Assembly (NCBI GenBank): GCA_024103495.1
Contig: JAGFIQ010000082.1
Location: 1-39,868, forward strand
DNA from: Aridibacter famidurans
Lineage (GTDB): Bacteria; Acidobacteriota; Blastocatellia; Pyrinomonadales; Pyrinomonadaceae
Length of the DNA stretch: 39,868 bases
Direction of reading: 5' to 3'
The notes under the pieces were generated by a model. The model was not told the DNA's origin. It did no database searches and saw nothing but the letters and a program-made list of their open reading frames with translations. Both the position numbers and the translations under genes were made by a program. Each line of letters opens with the position of its first letter. Within the stretch, counting starts at the first letter, position 1. Of this stretch, positions 8,387-16,821 are shown piece by piece.

Positions 8387-10078
8387 TTATACAGTAGAGG
8401 AAACGCTGGCGGCAGCCTGTTTCCTCTTGACGATCACGAGGGTAATGTCGTCATTTGCCGGGGCTGTGCCCGTGAATCCGGAAAGCGCCGACTCGATCTT
8501 GTCGCGAAGTCCCGACGCGGACCGGCCGATGTGGCTCTTCACGACCGTCGACAGCCGCTCGATACCGAATTCTTCGCCCGCCGTGTTCTCGGCTTCCGAC
8601 ACGCCGTCCGAGAAAACGATCACCGCTTCGCCTTCTTTCAACGTTATTTTCCCGAGTTCGAACTCGGCGCCGGGCATGATACCAAGCGGAAAACCTCCGG
8701 AATCCAGCTCTTCGACCGTGCCGTCAGCCCTTCCGACAAGCGGCGGGTTGTGGCCGGCGTTGATATAGCTGAGTTCTCCTGTTTCCGGATCGAGTTCCGC
8801 GACGAAGAATGTTATGAACCTGTTCGTGGGCGTATTGTGCGCGAGATACTCGTTGACCGCCGTCACCATCGCAGGCAATTCGCTCTTTGCCATAGTCTGC
8901 GCGTGGATCGCGGCGTGGAGCGATGACATAAGCAAAGCGGCAGCCGTGCCTTTTCCCGAAACGTCGCCCAGAGCGATCAGCATCTTGCCGTTGTGGCGCG
9001 GGATGAAATCGTAGTAATCTCCGCCTATCTCATAGCAGGCAAAAGAGATGCCCTGAAGCTCATACGAATCCATCTGGGGAGGCGCCGAAGGCTGGAACCT
9101 CTGCTGGATCTCAGTCGCGAGCTCGAGTTCGCGTTCCATACGCTCGCGTTCGAACCTCTCTTCCGCCAATTTGGCGTTCTCGACCCGGATCGAAGCAACA
9201 GATGCGAGGGTCGTGAGAATGTTCAAGTGCTCTTCCGTGAACGTATTCTCATAGGTCGGCGAGTCAGCGTAAATGATGCCGAAGACCTCCGTCTCGCTTA
9301 CGCTCAGAGGCACAGCGAGAACCGAGCGGACACCCAACAGTGCCATCGTCTGGCTGGCGAACTTTGGATCGTGCTGGGCATCGGAGGTCAGAACGGACTT
9401 GCCGTTGACCATCACCTCTTCCATCACCGTCCGGCTGATCCGGACCTCGGAAAGCTGTTCTTCCTTGCCCCTCTGACGAGCGACAGCGATCTTCATTCCG
9501 TCGCCGTCCACATTCTCTTCGTCCCGAAGCATGATCACGCATCGGTCCGCGGGCACGGCTTCGAACACAAGCGTCGCCACCTGGTCAAGGGTCTCTTCGA
9601 GTCCCGTCGACGACAGCAACGCGACACCGACCTTGCTGATCAATCCGAGCAGATCGGTGCGCGATGAGAACTGCGATTCGAGGATCTCCGCGGTAGGGTT
9701 CTTCTTTCGCGCGAACGAGATGGTCATCGAAGGATCGAGCGACTGCGTGCTGTCCGCGATCAGGGTCGCATTCTTGCTCTCTTCGATCGCCTCATCCTCA
9801 AACACCAGGGTAGTTTCGCCGATCTGGATCTCGCCCCCGGAAACCACAGGGATCGGATTCGAGATCAGCGATCCGTTGTACCGCGTGCCGTTGGCCGAAC
9901 CGAGATCCTGGAGCCAATAGCCCTCCCCCTCTTTGCGAAGTTCGGCGTGGAGCCTGGACGCAAAAGCGTCGGGAATACAGATGTCCGAACGTGCGGAGCG
10001 GCCGATCGTGGTCCTGAGCCGCGTGATCGGCTGGGTCTCCGTCGTCTGGTCTGCGTTCTTTATCCGTAAGAGCGGCAT
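8387..10078 (-). CDS. FHA-GAF-PP2C (SpoIIE/RsbU-type) Ser/Thr phosphatase
   Basis: 563 residues with an N-terminal FHA domain (GRS 26-28, SRLHAEL 41-47, NGT 63-65), a GAF domain at about 140-300, a coiled linker of ERERMERELELATEIQQ type, and a SpoIIE/PP2C phosphatase at about 325-555. Metal-binding motifs are intact: GGDYYD (352-357), GDVSGKG (371-377), SDGVSEA (490-496) and NDDIT (542-546). Enzymes of this class dephosphorylate anti-anti-sigma factors or other Ser/Thr phosphoproteins. The FHA domain should dock it to phosphothreonine proteins, and the kinase two genes upstream is a natural source. No anti-sigma or STAS protein is encoded in the window, so the substrate is unknown. No transmembrane segment, so cytosolic. 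Confidence 0.92.
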   Translation of the reverse strand: MPLLRIKNADQTTETQPITRLRTTIGRSARSDICIPDAFASRLHAELRKEGEGYWLQDLGSANGTRYNGSLISNPIPVVSGGEIQIGETTLVFEDEAIEESKNATLIADSTQSLDPSMTISFARKKNPTAEILESQFSSRTDLLGLISKVGVALLSSTGLEETLDQVATLVFEAVPADRCVIMLRDEENVDGDGMKIAVARQRGKEEQLSEVRISRTVMEEVMVNGKSVLTSDAQHDPKFASQTMALLGVRSVLAVPLSVSETEVFGIIYADSPTYENTFTEEHLNILTTLASVASIRVENAKLAEERFERERMERELELATEIQQRFQPSAPPQMDSYELQGISFACYEIGGDYYDFIPRHNGKMLIALGDVSGKGTAAALLMSSLHAAIHAQTMAKSELPAMVTAVNEYLAHNTPTNRFITFFVAELDPETGELSYINAGHNPPLVGRADGTVEELDSGGFPLGIMPGAEFELGKITLKEGEAVIVFSDGVSEAENTAGEEFGIERLSTVVKSHIGRSASGLRDKIESALSGFTGTAPANDDITLVIVKRKQAAASVSSTV

Positions 10079-10122
10079 ATCTCGAAATCGGGCAGTCTGG
10101 CTGCCTCACTGCGAAAGATAGA

Positions 10123-10131
10123 TTTATAACA
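10123..10131 (-). promoter_or_regulatory. Possible extended -10 promoter of the phosphatase gene
   Basis: On the minus strand TGTTATAAA (TGn plus TATAAA) about 45 nt before the ATG at 10078. No good -35 at 17-18 nt. Confidence 0.4.
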
Positions 10132-10163
10132 CAGTTGGACGATTGCCCGTACCGGCGACAGGG

Positions 10164-10712
10164 TCATTCGACCTCCGGGACCTGCTTTTTCACGTATCTC
10201 TTTTCTGAAACCAGCTTCTTGCCATATGCCACAACCGTGCCGCCGATGTAGTCGTGGAGGGCCCTGCCTCCCGGGCTGACTGCGGACCATATAAATCCAA
10301 GACCCAGTGTGAAAACGGTGACAGGATAGCCGACCGCATGCCTCAAAAGGATCTCCTTAAATCCCGCCGCCGTTCCGTCCTTTGACGTTATCTTCAACCC
10401 GGTAAGGAACTTCCCGATCGTCCGGCCGGTGAACGGCGGAAGCACGAAGAAATTCGCCAGTGCGACAACGAATGTGACGAACCAGCCGGAGTTGCTCAAC
10501 GAACTGTTCAGGAGCTTCGAACCGTCGTAGCCCAGCGCCCGTGCGATCAGAAGCGTGGAAACGGGCACGATGATCAGGACGATATAGTCGATCAGCAGCG
10601 CACCGCACCTCAGAAGGAAAGGCGCTTTCAGCTGTTCCGGATCAAAACCTACGACAACCCTCGTAGTGCGGATCTTGTTCCGCTGGCGCGGCTTCTTCTT
10701 TCTGGGATCCAT
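10164..10712 (-). CDS. RDD family membrane protein
   Basis: 182 residues. After a basic N-terminus (KKKPRQRNKIR) the RDD signature appears as LRCGALLIDYIVLIIV with the conserved Arg and Asp. Hydrophobic spans lie at about 38-60, 80-100 and 135-155. GRTIGKFLTGLKI, the typical second RDD motif, precedes the last span. RDD proteins are small multipass membrane proteins of mostly unknown role, some linked to transport. It sits 49 nt behind the kinase gene and 85 nt before the phosphatase gene on the same strand, so it probably belongs to the signalling cluster and could be a membrane partner or kinase target. That is inference from position only. Confidence 0.85.
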   Translation of the reverse strand: MDPRKKKPRQRNKIRTTRVVVGFDPEQLKAPFLLRCGALLIDYIVLIIVPVSTLLIARALGYDGSKLLNSSLSNSGWFVTFVVALANFFVLPPFTGRTIGKFLTGLKITSKDGTAAGFKEILLRHAVGYPVTVFTLGLGFIWSAVSPGGRALHDYIGGTVVAYGKKLVSEKRYVKKQVPEVE

Positions 10713-10761
10713 AGATCATCCGGGATCTCGCGAGCCGCGATCCGCCGGGCATTTGACGAGG

Positions 10762-13341
10762 TCAGGCGGAAATGACGAAGTGGAGCATCGTGTCGCCGAG
10801 CTTGATCCGGTCGCCGTGTGCAAGTTCCTGAGCCTGATGTGGAGCAAGCCTGACGGTTTCGTTGGATGAGGGGATCAGAAGCGTCCCGTTCGAGGACCCA
10901 AGGTCTTCAAGCATATACCTCTCGCCGTCCCGCCAGATCCTGGCATGCTTGCGCGATATCTTCGTCTGCGGATCGAACTTCGACAGGTCAACCTCCGGAA
11001 AAATGTTCGACATCGGGTCCCGACGGCCGACGAGGTTCTCGTCTTTCGCGAGTTCGAACGAGGGATAGTCCAGCTGGCTTGTGCCTTCGATAATGAGCTT
11101 TGCCGTGAGTTTGACGGGAACATAGCCGGCGGAGTGAACCCCGGGCTGAGCCAAAGGCTGCTTCGCCCCGCAGAATGCACAGAACATGTCGGTCGCGACG
11201 ATCTTCTGACCGCAAAACCCGCAGAAGACCGATTGATCCGAGAATCCGACGGATTTCGGCGATTCCGTCTTTCCGTACGTCACATTTCCCGAGTTCAGGT
11301 TCGAAAGATGGTCCGTCAGGGCCGACCTCATCTCGCCAGCCGTCGAGAACCTCTTCTCGGCGTTGTACTCGACCGCGCGCATCAGTATCGATTCCATCTG
11401 GTCCGAAAGCCTTGGGTTGATCTGCCTCGGTTTCGGATTCTTCTCGAAATCAAAAATAAGCAGAGGATTGTTCTGCGGGTCAGCCCCAGTCAGAAGATGG
11501 AATACGGTCGATCCCAGGCTGTAAATATCCGAACTAGGGACAACGTTTCCGCTGAACAGCTCCGGCGGGGCGTAGCCCATCGTGCCGACCGCCGTCACGC
11601 CCTTCTCTTCCTTGTTGATCCAGCGTGCGATCCCGAAATCGATAAGCATCACTTTGCCCGAGTTCCCGTCGAGCATTATGTTCGCCGGTTTCAGATCTCG
11701 GTAAACGATCGGCGGCTGGCGGTTGTGAAGGTAGTCGAGAACGTCGGCGATCTGGATCGCCCATTCAACCACTTCCAGCTCCTCAAGTTTCCCTTCTGGC
11801 GCGGAACGAAGTCTCGCAGCGAGATCGCCGCCGGAGATGTACTTCATCACGAGATAGAAACGGTGAGCGTCGTCGTCGAAGAAGTAGTCGTAGATCGTGG
11901 GGATCGAAGGGTGCTCGAGCGAGGTCAGAAGCATCGACTCGCGTTTGAAATCCTGTACGGCCTTTTCCTGCTGGTCCTCTTCGATGTAGGACTGCACCAT
12001 TTCCTTGACCGCCCTCAGCACACCGCCCAGGTTCTTGTCGCTAGCGAGGTAGACCGCACCCATTCCGCCGCCGCCTATCTTTCGTACGATCTCGTAGCGG
12101 CTGTTCAGGACCGTTCCTTCCGAAAGCGGCTTGAGTTTCGGAGCCTTGCTTCCGTCGGTATCGCCGCCGCCGATATTCGGCGTCGTACTGGGACCTTCTT
12201 CGCCTTCGTCAGACGCGCCTGCCGGCGGCTCCGCTGGGCGGCTTTCGGCAGCGGGAACCTGATCCGGCGCCTCCGCACCGGGTTCGGCGGCTTCGATCTT
12301 CTCGTCGGCCGGCTGCTCTTCATCCGTCGCTACTTCAACATCGTCGGCCGTCGGCGATTCCAGATCGGAGGCGGCCCGCTTTGCAGCTGAGACTTCCTTG
12401 TCAGGGTACGGCGCCGCGATCAAAGTGGCGCCTTCGCGAAAATCTTCCTCTTCCTCTCCGGCAGACGCCTCTTCTTCCGCTTCAGCGGTTTCTTCTTCCG
12501 GGGCCGGGGCCTCAATGCTCTCCTGTTCTTCCGTAACCGCAGGCACCTCCGAACTCGCTGCAGCCTCAGCGTCTTCTTCGCCGGCCGGCCCGGATGCCGG
12601 ACTCGCCTCAGGCGCATCCGCGACCTGCTCCTCCGGTTCGCCCGCCGCGGGAACGTCCACTTCGATTTCCGCCATCCCTCGCGACTCGCCCGATGCTTCG
12701 ATCGCTGCTTCCTCTTCCGAGGGCTCAGAAACAGCCTCTGCGACGGGCTCTTTCAGATCCGAAGGCAGAGGGGTCTGAATGACCTCATCGACAGGCGTCA
12801 CCGTAGTGGAAGGCGAATCGGGAGTTTCTCCTGCGGAGGCGGGGGAATCCTGCGAAGGCACGGACTCTTCAGCCGGTTCCAACTGCGATCCGAGGATACC
12901 GGGAGCCGGCGGCTCGGGGACAGATGATCTTTGAGGTTCCACGGGGCCTTCCGTTGCGGCCTCGGCCCCCTGTCCTTCATCCGGGGGTTCTTCAGTCGCC
13001 AAAGGAGTTTCACCGACAGGTTCCGCCGGCTTCGGCTCCGGTGTTCCTTCTTCTATGTCACTGCTTCTGAGCGCACTTATGTCAACGAATTCGTCCTCCG
13101 GAACAGATTCGGGGGTCGTATCCGCCTCGCCGCGGTCGGGCTCGGAAGCCGCCGACGGCTCAGGTTGTTCATCAGCGGCCGGTGCGGGCTCTTCCTGTGC
13201 GGGCACGTCGTCCTGCCGGGTTTCTTCGGGCTCCTTCTCCTGAACCTCTTCCAGCACAGGATTTCGAAGCGCGATGCCGCAAACCGGGCAATATGCCTCC
13301 GCTTCGCTCAATTCAGAACCGCATTCGTGACAAAAGGACAT
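10762..13341 (-). CDS. Cytosolic Hanks-type Ser/Thr kinase with two zinc ribbons and a C-terminal FHA domain
   Basis: 859 residues. An N-terminal zinc ribbon (C4, C7, C18, C21) leads into a ~370-residue Glu/Pro/Ala-rich, Ser/Thr-containing linker (about 28-400). The kinase domain at 416-680 has the glycine loop KIGGGGMGAVY, Lys446, YRDLKPANIM (547-556), DFG (568-570) and an APPE motif. HRD is replaced by YRD, a variant I believe occurs in other bacterial kinases. A second zinc ribbon (CGFCG...CAFCG, about 707-726) and an FHA domain (765-855; GRR, SRKHAR, SSNGT) follow. No transmembrane segment is present, unlike PknB. It should phosphorylate Ser/Thr, and the FHA domains here and in neighbouring proteins are candidate readers. 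The ATG follows the FHA/zinc-ribbon gene by 90 nt. Confidence 0.93.
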   Translation of the reverse strand: MSFCHECGSELSEAEAYCPVCGIALRNPVLEEVQEKEPEETRQDDVPAQEEPAPAADEQPEPSAASEPDRGEADTTPESVPEDEFVDISALRSSDIEEGTPEPKPAEPVGETPLATEEPPDEGQGAEAATEGPVEPQRSSVPEPPAPGILGSQLEPAEESVPSQDSPASAGETPDSPSTTVTPVDEVIQTPLPSDLKEPVAEAVSEPSEEEAAIEASGESRGMAEIEVDVPAAGEPEEQVADAPEASPASGPAGEEDAEAAASSEVPAVTEEQESIEAPAPEEETAEAEEEASAGEEEEDFREGATLIAAPYPDKEVSAAKRAASDLESPTADDVEVATDEEQPADEKIEAAEPGAEAPDQVPAAESRPAEPPAGASDEGEEGPSTTPNIGGGDTDGSKAPKLKPLSEGTVLNSRYEIVRKIGGGGMGAVYLASDKNLGGVLRAVKEMVQSYIEEDQQEKAVQDFKRESMLLTSLEHPSIPTIYDYFFDDDAHRFYLVMKYISGGDLAARLRSAPEGKLEELEVVEWAIQIADVLDYLHNRQPPIVYRDLKPANIMLDGNSGKVMLIDFGIARWINKEEKGVTAVGTMGYAPPELFSGNVVPSSDIYSLGSTVFHLLTGADPQNNPLLIFDFEKNPKPRQINPRLSDQMESILMRAVEYNAEKRFSTAGEMRSALTDHLSNLNSGNVTYGKTESPKSVGFSDQSVFCGFCGQKIVATDMFCAFCGAKQPLAQPGVHSAGYVPVKLTAKLIIEGTSQLDYPSFELAKDENLVGRRDPMSNIFPEVDLSKFDPQTKISRKHARIWRDGERYMLEDLGSSNGTLLIPSSNETVRLAPHQAQELAHGDRIKLGDTMLHFVISA

Positions 13342-13431
13342 GGTATTAGGGTACAGGCTGTCTTGCGGACACGCGAAACCGCGCCCGCCCGGCCATGTTA
13401 AGTATCCAAATCTTAAATAACTTGCGGGCGC

Positions 13432-14049
13432 CTAATCAAGGACAACAAGCCTCAGAAACGTCTTTCCGACGATTACTTCGTCTCCGTCCTGCAACCTCTG
13501 AGGGTTCCCGGGGATCAGCCGCCTGCCGCGGTTGACGAACGTGCCGTTCGTGGAGCCCAGATCCTCGATCATATAACTTCCGTTCGTAAATAGGATCCGC
13601 GCGTGCCTCCTCGAGACCTTCGCTTCCGGATCGTGCGCGTCCAGGTCCACGTCCGGAAACACTCCGTTGTCGGCGTCCCATCGCCCTATGTTGGATTCTT
13701 CAGAGGACAATGGGAATTCCGTGCCGATCGCGTGTCCCCTTTCGATGACGAGCTTTGCGTGAACCTTCTTGCTTACCGCCGGCGGTCCGCCGTCGGCCGG
13801 AGCATCCGGTTCGGTCGCGGGCCGTTTCCGGACGCTTGTCTCTTCTTCGATCGGCGGAATCCCCACCGAGGTCACGCTCGCAGACTGAAAGAGCGGGATG
13901 TCCTCTTCGGCGTTCTCGTTACGGGACGGGTCGGCCGCATCGGCCGCTTCCGGCGCCTTGTATTTTTGCAGCGAATCCCCGCACTCATCACAGTATTGCG
14001 AGCTGTCGAGATTCTGGGATCCGCAAGCCTGACAGACGATCATTTTCAT
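13432..14049 (-). CDS. Zinc-ribbon / FHA domain protein
   Basis: 205 residues. A zinc ribbon at 6-23 (C-Q-A-C ... C-D-E-C) is followed by a ~85-residue polar linker and an FHA domain at about 105-205 (NIGRWD, SRRHARI, GSTNGTFVN). The FHA domain closely resembles the C-terminal FHA of the kinase encoded next to it: both share an F-P-(D/E)-V-D-L stretch before the SR(R/K)HAR motif. It looks like a stand-alone version of the kinase's two ends without the catalytic domain. It probably binds phosphothreonine as an adaptor in the same pathway. First gene of the minus-strand signalling cluster; Met3 is an equally possible start. Confidence 0.88.
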   Translation of the reverse strand: MKMIVCQACGSQNLDSSQYCDECGDSLQKYKAPEAADAADPSRNENAEEDIPLFQSASVTSVGIPPIEEETSVRKRPATEPDAPADGGPPAVSKKVHAKLVIERGHAIGTEFPLSSEESNIGRWDADNGVFPDVDLDAHDPEAKVSRRHARILFTNGSYMIEDLGSTNGTFVNRGRRLIPGNPQRLQDGDEVIVGKTFLRLVVLD

Positions 14050-14093
14050 TAATCACCAGGGAAAACTGCGTAGGATCTATGAATTGCACGGGT

Positions 14094-14122
14094 ATTCTAA
14101 CTTGTAAATCACTGTTCGTAAA
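14094..14122 (-). promoter_or_regulatory. Promoter of the FHA/kinase signalling cluster
   Basis: On the minus strand TTTACG (14117-14122), 17-nt spacer, TAGAAT (14094-14099). The predicted start is about 40 nt before the first gene at 14049. The rest of the 283-bp divergent region up to 14332 is AT-rich, with small hairpins (e.g. GCCCGG/CCGGGC near 14276) and no gene. Confidence 0.5.
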
Positions 14123-14332
14123 TCCCCCGTTCGTACAGCCGCCCGTTATATCAGCCGCCGGCGTGTGAGAATGATAAAATTCATATAAAATGTTCATCAA
14201 TCGTGTTTCGGCCTTTTCTTGAAACCAACGAATGTGTTGGCTCGTACCACGGTGGTGAAGCTTCAAACGGACCTGCCCGGCCCCCAGACCGGGCATTTCC
14301 ACGCAATAATAACGATCAGAGGAAAATAGACA

Positions 14333-15880
14333 ATGGCACTCAGCCGTAAAGGAAAGATCTTCATAGGCATCGGTCTGCTGGCCGTGCTCAGTCTCGTCGT
14401 CGTAGTCGGCATCTTCGCGTCCCGTTCCGACGCGCCGGAGGTGACAGCCGTTTCTACCGAGAAGCGTGCGGAACTGCGTTCGACCGTAACCGCGCCCGGA
14501 GAGATCCGGCCCATCCAGTTCATTAACCTGACCAGTGAGGTTCAGGGAAGGATCGAAGAGATCTACGTGAAGGAAGGCGATGTCGTGGACAAGGGGCAGG
14601 AACTGGTCCGCCTGGACCCGAATCAGCTCCAGTCGAGCACGGACGCACAGTTGGCCGCTTTCAATGCCGCAAGAGACGATGTACAGAGCAGCAGAACACA
14701 GGTGATCGCCGCGCAGAATCAGCTTTCGCAGGCGCAGCAGGGCCTTAACGCCGCGCAAGCCGCCGTCAACACGGCGATGGAGGCTGTGAACCAGGCCAAA
14801 CAGGGCGAGGCAACGGCCCAGATCGAGCTTAGAGCCGCGGAACGCGAGCTAAAGAGGATCGAGGAACTTCTTGAGGCAGGCGTCGAGAGCCGTCAGACCT
14901 ACGATCAGGCGAAAGACCGTTTCGATACTGCACGAGCAAACCTGGCTTCGCGTCGGATCTCGGTCACCGAGGCCGAGGCTCGAGTCAAGGAGGCGCGCGC
15001 ACGCGCTGACCAACAGGCAGTTGCGGTAAAGGACGCGCGACGGGCTGTGAACACAGCGGGCATATCGGTAAGCGCAAGCGAGTCGAGGGCAAACCAACAG
15101 GCTGCGGTTCTTCGGGGACAAAGGAACCAGAGGGACAAGACGCTTCAGGTTGCTCCGATCAGCGGTGTCATCGCCGACATTCCTTCGAAGGTCGGTACCT
15201 TCGCGACCGCGAATCTCTCGTCCACCCCCCTTCTGACCATCGCCGATATGTCGACGATAAATGTGGAGGTCAAAGTTGACGAGACGGAGATCGACAAGGT
15301 CTCGGTCGGACAGCCTGCAATCGTCAAGGTCGACGCGTTCGGAGACCAGGAGATCAAGGGCGAGGTCACGCAGAAGACTCCGCTTGCGGTCGGAAAATCG
15401 CAAACGACCGGGGGACTTTCGCAGAACATCAACGTCCAGGAAGCCAAGGAGTTCAGGGTGGTCATCGAGTTGCGCGACGTTCGCGACGAGATCCGGAACG
15501 GGCTGCGTCCCGGTATGAGCGCTACTGCAGAGATCACAACCGACGTCAAGAAGGACGTGGTCGCGGTACCGATCCAGTCCGTGATCGAAAAGAAGAAGGA
15601 CGAAGCCGCGGCTGAGGGCGAACAGGCGCCGGAGGGTCAGCAGCCGAAGAAGAAAGAGGATGAAACGGTCAAGGGCGTTTTCGTCATCGAGAGCGGCAAG
15701 GTGAAATTCTTTGAGGTCACAACCGGAATCACCGGCGAGTCGGACATCGAGATAACGAGCGGGCTTGAAGAAGGCCAGGAGGTAATCACGGGTCCCAGCA
15801 GGATACTCAACACTTTGAAGGAAGGCGATATCGTCAAGAAACAGGCGCGTCAGGAAGGCGAGGCGAACACCTCTTCCTGA
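14333..15880 (+). CDS. MacA-like periplasmic adaptor (membrane fusion protein, HlyD family)
   Basis: 515 residues. A single N-terminal membrane anchor (residues 6-28) precedes a biotinyl-lipoyl half (IYVKEGDVVDKGQELVRLD), a long Gln/Ala-rich coiled-coil hairpin at about 100-260, the second lipoyl half (VAPISGVIADIPSKVGTF), and beta-barrel and membrane-proximal domains. An unusual Lys/Glu-rich insert (about 422-445) interrupts the membrane-proximal part. In MacAB-type pumps this protein links the inner-membrane ABC transporter to an outer-membrane channel. No TolC-like channel is encoded in the window. GAGG lies upstream of the ATG. The ATPase and four permeases follow on the same strand, so it is almost certainly their adaptor. 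Confidence 0.9.
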   Translation: MALSRKGKIFIGIGLLAVLSLVVVVGIFASRSDAPEVTAVSTEKRAELRSTVTAPGEIRPIQFINLTSEVQGRIEEIYVKEGDVVDKGQELVRLDPNQLQSSTDAQLAAFNAARDDVQSSRTQVIAAQNQLSQAQQGLNAAQAAVNTAMEAVNQAKQGEATAQIELRAAERELKRIEELLEAGVESRQTYDQAKDRFDTARANLASRRISVTEAEARVKEARARADQQAVAVKDARRAVNTAGISVSASESRANQQAAVLRGQRNQRDKTLQVAPISGVIADIPSKVGTFATANLSSTPLLTIADMSTINVEVKVDETEIDKVSVGQPAIVKVDAFGDQEIKGEVTQKTPLAVGKSQTTGGLSQNINVQEAKEFRVVIELRDVRDEIRNGLRPGMSATAEITTDVKKDVVAVPIQSVIEKKKDEAAAEGEQAPEGQQPKKKEDETVKGVFVIESGKVKFFEVTTGITGESDIEITSGLEEGQEVITGPSRILNTLKEGDIVKKQARQEGEANTSS

Positions 15881-15895
15881 TGATACCGGGAGCTG

Positions 15896-15934
15896 AGGCC
15901 CGCGGGCGGATACGGTCCTGACCGCGGGCCTTTG
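15896..15934 (+). terminator. Strong hairpin, possible weak terminator between adaptor and ATPase genes
   Basis: A 10-bp perfect stem (AGGCCCGCGG with CCGCGGGCCT) is followed by only a short TTTGT run. It may attenuate rather than end transcription, lowering ATPase/permease output relative to the adaptor. Confidence 0.5.
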
Positions 15935-15967
15935 TCATTCCTGACAGTTCCGGCATTGGAAAAACAG

Positions 15968-16696
15968 ATGGAAAACATTGATTCGAACGGCAGCGGCCTA
16001 TCGCATCCGTACAACTCGCTCATCAAGATGCGAGGGATCTGGAAGACCTACCAGATGGGTAACGAGCAGCTTCACGCGCTGCGCGAGGTGTCCTTCGACG
16101 TGCGAAGGGGCGAGTATCTCGCGATCATCGGCCCTTCGGGATCCGGAAAGTCGACACTGATGAATCTGATCGGGTGCCTCGACACGCCTACAAAGGGCGA
16201 ATACTGGATCAACGGCGAACAGGTCGCGAAGATGTCTGATGACGAGCTTGCGAGGATCCGGAACAAGGAGATCGGCTTCGTCTTTCAGACGTTTAATCTG
16301 CTGGCTCGTGCGACGGCGCTTCACAATGTCGAGCTGCCGCTAATCTACGCCGGCATCGGTTCTTCGGAGCGGCACGACAAGGCCGTCGACGCGCTGAATT
16401 CGGTGGAACTCGGCGACAGGATCAGCCACAGGCCGAATGAGCTCTCGGGTGGACAGCGCCAGAGGGTGGCGATCGCAAGGGCGCTTGTGAATCATCCCTC
16501 GATCCTGCTCGCGGACGAGCCGACCGGAGCGCTCGATACGCACACGAGCGCGGAGATCATGACACTGTTCGAGAAACTCCACGAAGAAGGCAACACGATC
16601 ATCGTTGTCACTCACGAGGCGGAGGTCGCGGAACGAGCGCACAGGGTCATCACGATCCGCGACGGTGAGATCGAGAAGGACGAGAAGATCAGGTAA
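15968..16696 (+). CDS. MacB/LolD-type ABC transporter ATP-binding protein
   Basis: 242 residues from the ATG at 15968, preceded by GGA; an in-frame TTG at 15932 overlaps the preceding hairpin and is less likely. Walker [11 protein letters not shown]-loop VFQTFNLL, signature [15 protein letters not shown], Walker [13 protein letters not shown] and the switch histidine in VVTHE are all present. The [10 protein letters not shown] form is characteristic of the MacB/LolD/FtsE branch, whose ATPases power FtsX-like permeases by mechanotransmission rather than by a classic channel. It is the only ATPase gene beside four permease genes, so it probably serves all of them. Confidence 0.93.
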   Translation: MENIDSNGSGLSHPYNSLIKMRGIWKTYQMGNEQLHALREVSFDVRRGEYLAIIGPSGSGKSTLMNLIGCLDTPTKGEYWINGEQVAKMSDDELARIRNKEIGFVFQTFNLLARATALHNVELPLIYAGIGSSERHDKAVDALNSVELGDRISHRPNELSGGQRQRVAIARALVNHPSILLADEPTGALDTHTSAEIMTLFEKLHEEGNTIIVVTHEAEVAERAHRVITIRDGEIEKDEKIR

Positions 16697-16720
16697 AAGC
16701 GTGAAAGTTTGTCTCAGAGG

Positions 16721-16757
16721 CGCCGGAATTCCGACAAGGGTTCCGGCGTTCTCTATT
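16721..16757 (+). terminator. Terminator-like hairpin between ATPase and first permease gene
   Basis: CGCCGGAA (16721-16728) pairs perfectly with TTCCGGCG (16741-16748), followed by TTCTCTATTTT. The T tract is interrupted, so partial termination is the best guess. Confidence 0.5.
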
Positions 16758-16821
16758 TTCGCTTTCGTATCTGCGACGCGGTTAAACAACTTAAGCTTCG
16801 GCGCGTAAAATGAGATAAGGC

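Noticed and set aside
10945..12390. Long plus-strand open frame (about 480 codons) opposite the kinase gene
   Set aside because: It is antisense to a clear kinase domain; composition reflects the opposite strand's codon bias and no family motif is visible.
13988..14758. Minus-strand frame across the divergent FHA/adaptor region
   Set aside because: Overlaps the adaptor gene in antisense and the start of the FHA gene; no domain similarity.
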